From an uncultured Bacteroidales bacterium (GTDB lineage: Bacteria > Bacteroidota > Bacteroidia > Bacteroidales > P3), in contig CAMURW010000096.1 in assembly GCA_947097635.1 (NCBI GenBank), positions 1 through 6,106 on the forward strand: DNA of 6,106 nucleotides, given 5' to 3'. The first letter of the stretch is position 1. The number at the start of each line of letters is the position of its first letter. Below the pieces are notes generated by a model that was not told the origin of the DNA, searched no databases, and saw only the letters and a list, made by a program, of their open reading frames with translations. The position numbers were made by a program, and so were the translations under genes. Below are positions 1-5,384 of this stretch, piece after piece.

Positions 1-1272
1 CACCATTACATGAGGTCCGCGACACACAATCTCCTTATTTTCTGCCAGCACCTTAACTTCGGTACCAGGCAGCGGCAGCCCCACTGTGCCCAGTTTGCGA
101 CCGCCGGGCTGGAAACTGTTGTGCACTGCCACTACCGGCGCCGTCTCCGTGAGACCGTAGCCTTCGTAGATGTTCATGCCTATGCCGTTGAAGAATCTGC
201 TGAGGCGAGGCTGTACGGCGCTACCTCCACTTACGAATATCTTCAGGCAGTTGCCGAAAGCCGTGCGTATGTTTTTATACACTAACTTATCGGCAACGGC
301 ATGCTTGAATTTGTAGCACGCCGTGGTGCCTTCCAGGTCGTACTGCTCGCCGAGGTTCAGTGCCCAGTAGAAAATCTTCTTCTTTATGCCGCTCAGTTTC
401 TCGCCTTTGCGGAAGATGCCGTCGTACACTTTTTCGATGAAGCGTGGCACTGCCGTCATCATGTGGGGTCTTGCCACCTGCATGTCGGCCACAACGGTGG
501 CCACACTTTCGGGATAGTAGATGGTGTAGCATAGCAGCTGATACAGGTATCCCATCATGCGCTCGTAGATATGGCATAGCGGCAAGAAACTGAGAGCGCG
601 GCTGAAATACGGACGCGGTGTCATCTTCAGGCCTTCCAAATTGGTTATAAGGTTGGCGTGTGACAGCATCACTCCCTTAGGGAATCCCGTGGTGCCGCTG
701 GTGTATATCATGGTGAATACATCGTGGCTGTCTATGCTGTCCTTCAACTGTTGCAGCTGTTGGGTGTGAGGATGTGCGGCACCCAGTGCGTATAGGTCGT
801 CCATTGTGCAGACACGGGCTTCGCAGCCCTCTATCCGAGGGATGCCGTTTTTCGCTTTTATGAATACAACCTGTTTTATCTTAGGCAGTTCTTCCCATAT
901 GTTGCCCAATCGGTGTAGCACTTCCGTATTTTCCAGCACTAGGCATTTTACGTCGGCGTTGTCCAGGATATATTTGTAATCGTCTTGGCTAATGGTAGGA
1001 TAGATGGGGACTAGTACGCCGCCCATCTGCTGCGTGCCCATATCGATGAAGTTCCATTCGGGACGGTTGGAAGCGATGATAGCGACTTTGTCGTTGCGCA
1101 GCAGTCCCAATTCCAGGAAGGCATGGCTCACAAGGTCGCTTTTTTCCATGTATTCTGTGATGTATATATGGCGCCACTTGTGATCTTGCTTGGCAACGAG
1201 GACGGGGCGGTCGGGCTTTTGCTCTTTGCGATTGGGCAACAAATCAAATAGTCGTCTAATTGCCATAGGCAT
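1..1272 (-). CDS. Long-chain acyl-CoA synthetase (AMP-forming), C-terminus cut by window edge
   Basis: Activates fatty acids in two steps, acyl-adenylate and then acyl-CoA, feeding phospholipid synthesis or fatty-acid recycling; probably cytosolic or membrane-associated. Reading leftward from 1272 I translated 424 codons with no stop. The frame holds the family signatures in order: the ATP/AMP-binding P-loop YTSGTTGFPKG at residues 190-200, the segment SFLPLCHIYERM near residue 235, a SGGSA segment near 350, the adenine-binding motif YEGYGLTET at 369-377, and a PGTEVKV stretch near 405. Bacterial members of the long-chain (FAA1-like) branch are about 600 residues, so roughly the last 180, including the mobile C-terminal domain, lie outside the window. 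Two in-frame ATGs (1272 and 1266) are possible; I chose the first. The gene lies 56 bp after the rhomboid stop, so it may be the third gene of a mutL transcript. A weak -7-like box (TATTTTGG, minus strand, 1313-1306) could give it some transcription of its own. The family is certain; the chain-length preference is not visible. Confidence 0.95.
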   Translation of the reverse strand, partial: MPMAIRRLFDLLPNRKEQKPDRPVLVAKQDHKWRHIYITEYMEKSDLVSHAFLELGLLRNDKVAIIASNRPEWNFIDMGTQQMGGVLVPIYPTISQDDYKYILDNADVKCLVLENTEVLHRLGNIWEELPKIKQVVFIKAKNGIPRIEGCEARVCTMDDLYALGAAHPHTQQLQQLKDSIDSHDVFTMIYTSGTTGFPKGVMLSHANLITNLEGLKMTPRPYFSRALSFLPLCHIYERMMGYLYQLLCYTIYYPESVATVVADMQVARPHMMTAVPRFIEKVYDGIFRKGEKLSGIKKKIFYWALNLGEQYDLEGTTACYKFKHAVADKLVYKNIRTAFGNCLKIFVSGGSAVQPRLSRFFNGIGMNIYEGYGLTETAPVVAVHNSFQPGGRKLGTVGLPLPGTEVKVLAENKEIVCRGPHVMV

Positions 1273-1328
1273 AAATCGGAAGAAGTTATTATTTTTTTGT
1301 TTCTACCAAAATAGGATGCTGGCAGTGC

Positions 1329-1952
1329 TTAGTGTCTTGCTTTCTTTTTGGCTTGCCAGCGGTATGCCATTAGGATGATGAAGCCGGTGAGCATGCCGCC
1401 AAGGTGTGCGAAATGAGCTATGCCATCGCCTGTGCGGAAAAAACCGTCGAAGAGCTCTATGACACCAAAGATGACGACGAACCATTTCGCCTTGATGGGG
1501 AGCAGGAAATAGAGATAGATGTACTCGTTTGGGAACGTCATGCCGAAGGCCAGCAGGATGCCGTACACCGCGCCGCTGGCTCCCACGGTGGGAAGTCCTA
1601 TCAGCAGGCAAGTAATGCCGGCGCCGATTCCACAGAGCAGGTAGTAGAGCACGAAACGCAGCGTGCCCCAGTAGTTCTCCAGCACGTAGCCGAACATCCA
1701 CAGTGCAAACATATTGAAGAAAATATGGTCGAAATTGGCGTGAACGAACATGTATGTGACGAGTTGCCAGGGCTGGAAATATCCCGATCCGAGGGGGTAG
1801 AGCGTCAGGTAGCGGTCGTAATACATCAGCATGGTGGGGTCGCTGAGACTACGGAACACCACGAGGGCCAGGAAGAACAGTGCGTTGATAATCAGCAGGT
1901 GCTTCACACCTGTTGGTAGAAGTCTGAAAGACTGAGGTGAATATTCTGACAT
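1329..1952 (-). CDS. Rhomboid-family intramembrane serine protease
   Basis: A 207-residue polytopic membrane protein expected to cleave transmembrane segments of client proteins within the inner membrane. The rhomboid signatures are all present: HIFFN (residues 76-80, the HxxxN of the second membrane helix), the catalytic-serine motif GASG (124-127, Ser126) and AHFAHLGG (179-186, His183 as the other half of the Ser-His dyad). Hydrophobic segments lie near 18-33, 63-90, 98-120, 125-140, 145-165 and 178-197, matching the six-helix core. The segment after helix 1 (WR motif in many rhomboids) carries no obvious WR pair. The tail is basic (KKKAR), consistent with a cytosolic C-terminus. The ATG at 1952 is the natural start: it follows the mutL stop by 24 bp and precedes the first hydrophobic segment by about 17 residues. 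No Shine-Dalgarno sequence is seen, as is usual in Bacteroidota. The catalytic dyad is intact, so an active protease is likely; the substrate is unknown. Confidence 0.95.
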   Translation of the reverse strand: MSEYSPQSFRLLPTGVKHLLIINALFFLALVVFRSLSDPTMLMYYDRYLTLYPLGSGYFQPWQLVTYMFVHANFDHIFFNMFALWMFGYVLENYWGTLRFVLYYLLCGIGAGITCLLIGLPTVGASGAVYGILLAFGMTFPNEYIYLYFLLPIKAKWFVVIFGVIELFDGFFRTGDGIAHFAHLGGMLTGFIILMAYRWQAKKKARH

Positions 1953-1976
1953 AGTGTGTGTATGTTAAGGAAAAAA

Positions 1977-3992
1977 CTAACTGAAAAGTTCCTGTATCTC
2001 GGACTCTTTCATCGTTATCAGCGTCTTTTTGCCATAGGGCGACAACTTTGGCATCTGGCACGAGAAAAGGTCGGCGAGTATGCGTTGCATCTCTTGGCAT
2101 GTGAGGTTTGCCTTCTTGCTGCGCAGCGACATCTGATGTGCCATGGAGAGGAAGAGGTTGCGGCGGCGGTCGCTCATTTGCTGCGAGGCATTGTTTTTGT
2201 AGTCCGTCACAATGTTCTCCAGCAGGGGCTTCAGGTCGCTGTCCTCCACGTCGGTGGGGGTGGCGCTTACCACGATTCCAGGGATGCCCACGGGCTGCAG
2301 GTCGAATCCTATTTGGCGAAGGTCGGGTGTCAGTTCTTTTAGTATTTCGGCTTCCGAGGCACTGAAGGTGCATGTGATAGGTATCAGTAGCATCTGGGCA
2401 CCGCCGGCTTTGTCGCTGGTGGCTTTCAGCAGCAACTGTTCGTAGAAGATGCGCTCTTGCGCGCGTTGTATGTTCACCACCAGCAGGCTGTCCGGCATGG
2501 TGGCGATAAGGTATTTGCCTTGGAAGTTGAGAATTTCGGTGGGGCGTGTGTCGTTGCTCAGATTCAGGCGTTGCCGCTGCGCGTCGATGAATTGCCTGTT
2601 GTCTACTTTGGGGATGATGCCCTGCGCTTCGTTGCTGGCGATGCCCTGGCGACTCATTTCCGGCGTGGCTGCAGATGCTGCGCCGTTGCCGCTGTCGCCT
2701 TCCTTGTGCATCTGCGGCCGTGAGGGCTGCGGCTCTTCCTGGCCGAAGAAGTTTTCCCATTTGTTGCGGTCGGGCATCAGCCCGGAGTCCGCTTTGGTGC
2801 GATACGGGGACGTTTCCATGGCGTGTCGCGTCGTGCCAGATCCGCCGCCGGACGTGCCGTGGTGCTCTTGCTGCGTGTTATGGTTTTCGAAGGGGCTATA
2901 GCCGGGCTTTAGGTGCAACTGAGGCATCTGGGGTGTCGCTCCTATCTGCGGCAGCGGCATCTCCAGTTCAGGGTCGCGGTCAAAGGAGATTTCGTCGCCC
3001 AGGGCAAACTGTCCAAGTGCCCGCTTTGTGGCGGCACGCAGGATGGCATAGATGGCGTGTTCGTCTATAAAGCGTACCTCGGTCTTGGTGGGATGTATGT
3101 TTACATCCAGCCGCGAGGGGGCTACGTGCATGGAGAGGAAGTAGCTGGGGAAAGAGCGTTCGGGGATGAGGTCGGCGTAGGCTTTCTCCACAGCGCTGCT
3201 GAGGTTGGCGTGGCGAATAAAACGGTCGTTGACGAAGAGGTATTGCTCGCCTCTCGTTTTGCGCACGTATTCTGGTTGGCAGATGAATCCGTGCACCTCC
3301 AGCACGTCGCTGTTTTCGTCCACTGGCACTAGCCGTTGCTGATATACGTTGCCGAAGAGTGCGACGATGCGCTGTGCCATATTGCTGGCTTTGAGGTCGT
3401 AGAGCAATTTGCCGTTGCTGTAGAGCGAGAATGCTGTTTGGCAGTACACCAGCGCCACGCGGCGGAATATTTCCTCGATGTGCGAAAGTTCTATGGCATC
3501 TTTCTTCAGGAAGCTGCGGCGAGCGGGGATATTGTAAAACAGGTTTTTTATCATCAAGTTGCTGCCCACGGGGCAGCTGCAGGGTTCCTGGCTCTTCACG
3601 TCGCTGCCTTCTATTATCACTTCGTTGCCCAGTTCGTCTTCCTGGCGGCGTGTGCGCAGTTCCACCTGTGCCACCGCCGCTATGCTGGCTAGTGCCTCGC
3701 CGCGGAAGCCCATGGTGTGTATGTTGAACAGGTCGTTGGCACGCTTTATCTTGCTCGTGGCGTGACGTTCGAAGCATAATCGCGCATCGTTGTCGCTCAT
3801 GCCGCTGCCGTCGTCGATGACTTGTATCAGTGTGCGTCCCGCATCCTTGATGATGAGCTGCACGTTACGGGCACCGGCATCCACAGCATTTTCCAGCAGT
3901 TCCTTTACGGCACTGGCTGGACGGTCTATCACTTCACCTGCGGCAATTTGATTGGCTACGCTATCGGGCAATAGGTTGATAATGTCGGACAT
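1977..3992 (-). CDS. mutL: DNA mismatch repair protein MutL
   Basis: MutL couples mismatch recognition by MutS to strand removal. The 671-residue protein has the GHKL ATPase at its N-terminus: NQIAAGEV (14-21), ELLENAVDAGA (31-41; Glu31 and Asn35 match E. coli Glu29 and Asn33), DDGSGM (60-65), TSKI (79-82) and GFRGEAL (95-101). The transducer domain follows to about residue 330, with RFIRH (257-261) and the DVNIHPTK stretch (296-303). A poorly conserved Gly/Ser/Gln-rich linker spans about 345-480, and the dimerisation domain about 483-671. In that domain the site of the nuclease motif DQHA(x)2E(x)4E reads NIQRAQERIFYE (507-518), and the site of the usual CPHGRP motif reads SPYGKK (651-656), so metal-dependent nicking is doubtful. 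The start at 3992 gives MSDIINLLP, the normal MutL beginning. The frame stays open to 4196, but those 68 extra codons overlap the IS relic and are not MutL. First gene of the leftward block. Confidence 0.97.
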   Translation of the reverse strand: MSDIINLLPDSVANQIAAGEVIDRPASAVKELLENAVDAGARNVQLIIKDAGRTLIQVIDDGSGMSDNDARLCFERHATSKIKRANDLFNIHTMGFRGEALASIAAVAQVELRTRRQEDELGNEVIIEGSDVKSQEPCSCPVGSNLMIKNLFYNIPARRSFLKKDAIELSHIEEIFRRVALVYCQTAFSLYSNGKLLYDLKASNMAQRIVALFGNVYQQRLVPVDENSDVLEVHGFICQPEYVRKTRGEQYLFVNDRFIRHANLSSAVEKAYADLIPERSFPSYFLSMHVAPSRLDVNIHPTKTEVRFIDEHAIYAILRAATKRALGQFALGDEISFDRDPELEMPLPQIGATPQMPQLHLKPGYSPFENHNTQQEHHGTSGGGSGTTRHAMETSPYRTKADSGLMPDRNKWENFFGQEEPQPSRPQMHKEGDSGNGAASAATPEMSRQGIASNEAQGIIPKVDNRQFIDAQRQRLNLSNDTRPTEILNFQGKYLIATMPDSLLVVNIQRAQERIFYEQLLLKATSDKAGGAQMLLIPITCTFSASEAEILKELTPDLRQIGFDLQPVGIPGIVVSATPTDVEDSDLKPLLENIVTDYKNNASQQMSDRRRNLFLSMAHQMSLRSKKANLTCQEMQRILADLFSCQMPKLSPYGKKTLITMKESEIQELFS

Positions 3993-4023
3993 ATTGCTTT
4001 GTCTTTTCAATATTTCAGAACTG

Positions 4024-4061
4024 CAAAAATACAAAAAAAAAATCATTTGTATGCAATCAAA
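4024..4061 (-). promoter_or_regulatory. Likely mutL promoter (Bacteroidota type)
   Basis: On the minus strand the box TATTTTTG (4031-4024) fits the Bacteroidota -7 consensus TAnnTTTG at every fixed position. It lies 31 nt before the mutL ATG, which would give a leader of about 25 nt. Upstream are a T10 run and two possible -33 elements, TTGC (about 22 nt away) and TTTG (4061-4058, 26 nt away); neither is at ideal spacing. The AT-rich composition supports a promoter. This would drive mutL and probably the two genes after it. Confidence 0.5.
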
Positions 4062-4109
4062 CATATATTTCCCCCAAAAAAATACTTCACGCATCGCTAT
4101 GCACCTTAG

Positions 4110-4230
4110 CAGATCCGAGAAGAAGAGTATTTCCTTAAGCCTTGGCAGTGGGTTCTCCCATCGACGACAGCTCTTCCAGCGTGAACTCCTTGTCAAACAT
4201 GCTTGCCGAAGATGTATTTTGGTATGCCAT
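4110..4230 (-). pseudogene. Relic of an IS5-family transposase N-terminus, frameshifted
   Basis: Reading leftward from an ATG at 4230 gives a 31-codon frame ending in TAA at 4137-4135. It contains MFDKEFTLEELSSMG (codons 11-25). This resembles the start of Bacteroidota IS5-family (DDE) transposases, which from memory continue as NPLxRLKEIIDFEMF. That continuation is present here one base out of register: after a single extra base near 4155 the other frame reads ENPLPRLKEI to about 4128. Similarity fades at about 4110, so only around 40 of some 350-400 residues remain; the DDE catalytic residues are absent. No terminal inverted repeat could be assigned. The AT-rich stretch to its right (4231-4311) could be the element's own leader and end. 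It cannot encode an active enzyme. The identification rests on remembered family sequence over about 25 residues, so it is moderate; a chance small ORF is the alternative. Confidence 0.5.
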
Positions 4231-4311
4231 ATCCAAATTTTCCAATTATTTTACATAAAATACGAAAAATTTTCGATATAAACAAATAATTCTCAATATT
4301 TTAATTTATAG

Positions 4312-4318
4312 CCCCCCC
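4312..4318. repeat. C7 homopolymer flanked by TATAG direct repeats
   Basis: Seven consecutive C residues sit between two TATAG copies (4307-4311 and 4319-4323), in otherwise AT-rich DNA just before the GDP-fucose synthase homology begins. It may mark the end of the IS relic or a repaired junction. A length-variable tract affecting transcription is possible, but no intact gene follows it. Short homopolymers are also common sites of sequencing error. Confidence 0.4.
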
Positions 4319-4332
4319 TATAGAATTCCCCA

Positions 4333-4839
4333 TATGTGGCAGGACGCCAGGGGATGGTGGGGAGCGCCATTGTGCGGGAGCTGCAGCGTCAGGGTTACAC
4401 GAATATCATCTCGCGTACGCATAAGGAACTGGACCTTACACGTCAGGAGGCCGTGGAACAGTTCTTCGCCGTAGAACGTCCGGAATATGTGTTCCTGGCT
4501 GCTGCCAAGGTGGGCGGCATCGCCGCAAACGAGTCGGCATTGGCCGATTTCATGTATGACAACATAATCTTCGAGATGAACGTGGTGCACGCTGCTTGGA
4601 AGAGCGGATGCAAAAAGTTGGAGTTCCTGGGCAGCAGTTGCATCTATCCCCGCATGACACCTCAGCCTATGCCCGAAAGTTGCCTGCTGACGGGTGTCTT
4701 GGAGAAGACCAACGAAGCCTATGCCCTGGCCAAGATTAGTGGCCTGAAATACTGCGAATTCTTGAATCTACAGTATGGCACTGACTATATCAGCGTGATG
4801 CCCACCAACCTGTATAGCCCCAACGACAACTATCATCAC
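4333..4839 (+). pseudogene. fcl: Truncated GDP-L-fucose synthase (N-terminal half only)
   Basis: GDP-L-fucose synthase (WcaG/Fcl) epimerises and reduces GDP-4-keto-6-deoxymannose with NADPH to make GDP-fucose for capsule and surface glycans. The fragment starts at YVAGRQGMVGSA, with the nucleotide-binding GxxGxxG. Counting from the GTG at 4336 as residue 1, it continues with KVGGIAAN (58-65), GSSCIYP (99-105, the catalytic-serine region), EAYALAK (127-133, the YxxxK pair Tyr129/Lys133) and MPTNLYSPNDNYH (155-167). Similarity stops at about 4839; after that the frame runs through unrelated sequence to a TAA at 5029-5031. The intact enzyme is about 320-360 residues, so the substrate-binding half is missing. 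The 5' end is lost too: a TAG at 4321-4323 lies four codons before the homology and no ATG occurs in frame, leaving only a GTG at 4336 that would remove the first beta strand. The usual partner gmd (GDP-mannose dehydratase) is not adjacent. The remaining frame is otherwise undamaged, which suggests a fairly recent loss. A chimeric product of 231 residues could be translated but would hardly be active. Confidence 0.88.
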
Positions 4840-4847
4840 GTAATCTG

Positions 4848-4877
4848 GTCTTTGCCGTTGTTGTCTTTGCCGGGGTC
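4848..4877. repeat. Imperfect 15-bp tandem duplication
   Basis: GTCTTTGCCG occurs at 4848-4857 and again at 4863-4872, exactly 15 bp apart. The next five bases differ partly (TTGTT against GGGTC). It begins 9 bp after the point where fcl similarity ends, so it may belong to the sequence that replaced the 3' half of that gene. Confidence 0.55.
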
Positions 4878-4934
4878 GTCTCCCAAGGTTTTGCAAGTTA
4901 GTGCGTGGATCGGATGCCTGGGTGCAGTGGCTCG

Positions 4935-4975
4935 GTGTACCTCTTGGTTACCTCTTGGTGCACCAAGAGGTACAC
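4935..4975. repeat. Palindromic cluster with two alternative stems
   Basis: TACCTCTTGGT is repeated directly with no gap (4938-4948 and 4949-4959), then appears inverted as ACCAAGAGGTA (4962-4972). This gives two mutually exclusive pairings with the same right arm. One is a perfect 24-bp palindrome with no spacer (4949-4972, arms TACCTCTTGGTG and CACCAAGAGGTA). The other is a 14-bp stem, GTGTACCTCTTGGT (4935-4948) with ACCAAGAGGTACAC (4962-4975), around a 13-nt loop. No T tract follows, so it is not a standard terminator. It may be a dispersed palindromic repeat, a protein-binding site or a recombination site; the sequence alone does not decide. Confidence 0.85.
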
Positions 4976-5050
4976 ACTGGCAAGGCCGATGCACGATGCT
5001 GGCACGGATGAGGCTGGGCGCGGGGAAGTAAGGCCACCTACGGAACGCCA

Positions 5051-5082
5051 TATCTTTGCGCCTGTCTCGTGATGCAAAGATA
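5051..5082. repeat. Inverted repeat of TATCTTTGC (9-bp arms)
   Basis: TATCTTTGC at 5051-5059 pairs perfectly with GCAAAGATA at 5074-5082 around a 14-nt loop; a G-T pair would extend the RNA stem by one. Each arm contains a full Bacteroidota -7 box (TATCTTTG), one on each strand and facing each other. I find no TTTG at suitable spacing upstream of either, so promoter activity is doubtful. A T7 run lies about 21 nt to the right, too far for an ordinary terminator stem. It may be a transcription-related hairpin or part of a repeat element. Confidence 0.6.
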
Positions 5083-5283
5083 CCACTGTTTCTGTTGTCG
5101 TGATTTTTTTGGGGCAGCGGTATGGCGGCCGGGCTTCCCACTGCCCACAAGGTTTTGTAGGCTGCACCTCAGCGAGTCGCGGCTTTCCGTGTATGCTCCG
5201 GTTTCTCTTCAGGAGGGGATATCGAGCAGTTGCCTTGCTTTTCCTGAAAACGTTGAAAAATGTTAAAAAATGATTCATGGATG

Positions 5284-5313
5284 TTTGCAATTCAATAAAT
5301 ATTGGTATCTTTG
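5284..5313 (+). promoter_or_regulatory. Bacteroidota promoter for the EF-hand gene
   Basis: TTTG (5284-5287) and TATCTTTG (5306-5313) match the Bacteroidota -33 (TTTG) and -7 (TAnnTTTG) elements with 18 bp between them, within an AT-rich stretch. The predicted start point is near 5320, giving a leader of about 65 nt before the ATG at 5385. It is the best promoter in the window and suggests that the downstream gene is transcribed on its own. Confidence 0.75.
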
Positions 5314-5352
5314 CGGCGTAAAATTGTGTGAGAAGAGGTTGTCTTTCTCTCG

Positions 5353-5370
5353 CAATATGTTATCATATTG
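5353..5370 (+). promoter_or_regulatory. Leader hairpin close to the start codon
   Basis: CAATATG (5353-5359) pairs perfectly with CATATTG (5364-5370) around the 4-nt loop TTAT, ending 14 nt before the ATG. The stem is AT-rich and weak. A hairpin this close to the ribosome landing site could tune translation, but nothing beyond its position supports that. Confidence 0.35.
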
Positions 5371-5384
5371 AGCAATAACTAACC

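Larger units (their letters stand above)
4840..5283. other. Apparently non-coding strip with repeats, between the fcl fragment and the EF-hand gene
   Basis: About 440 bp without a recognisable gene. The first part (4840-5031) is the spurious tail of the fcl frame. Frames of 104 and 130 codons are open on the minus strand (5150-4836 and 5290-4898). Their products are rich in Pro, Arg, Thr and His with no domain, and the longer one runs into the promoter of the next gene, so I do not call them genes. The strip contains an imperfect 15-bp tandem (4848-4877), the palindromic cluster at 4935-4975, the TATCTTTGC inverted repeat at 5051-5082, a T7 run at 5104-5110 and the 10-mer CAAGGTTTTG twice (4884-4893 and 5148-5157). 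Its base composition is more G/C-rich than the AT-rich gap at 4231-4330. It may be a family of dispersed repeats, which a genome search would show. Confidence 0.5.

Noticed and set aside
1404..1919. 171-codon plus-strand frame opposite the rhomboid gene
   Set aside because: Its product is highly charged and featureless, while the opposite strand carries the intact rhomboid catalytic motifs.
1849..2760. 303-codon open frame on the minus strand overlapping mutL and the rhomboid start
   Set aside because: It overlaps the well-supported mutL frame on the same strand, its product is a low-complexity Arg/His/Pro/Gln-rich sequence with no domain, and it is explained as an out-of-frame shadow.
2980..3777. 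265-codon open frame on the minus strand inside mutL
   Set aside because: It is a frame-shifted shadow of the conserved MutL ATPase domain, whose motifs lie in the other frame.
3993..4196. 68-codon N-terminal extension of MutL
   Set aside because: MutL proteins begin close to the MSDIINLLP-like segment; the extension uses a TTG start, spans the probable promoter, and its first part is the frameshifted transposase relic.
4935..4975. Rho-independent terminator for the fcl fragment
   Set aside because: The stem is strong, but no run of T follows on either strand, and it lies inside the residual open frame.
4935..5082. CRISPR array or integron attC site
   Set aside because: There are no regularly spaced repeats with unique spacers, and no integrase or Cas gene in the window.
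4898..5290. 130-codon minus-strand frame as a gene
   Set aside because: It covers the palindromic cluster and the promoter of the EF-hand gene, and has no recognisable domain or good start context; kept only as part of the non-coding strip.
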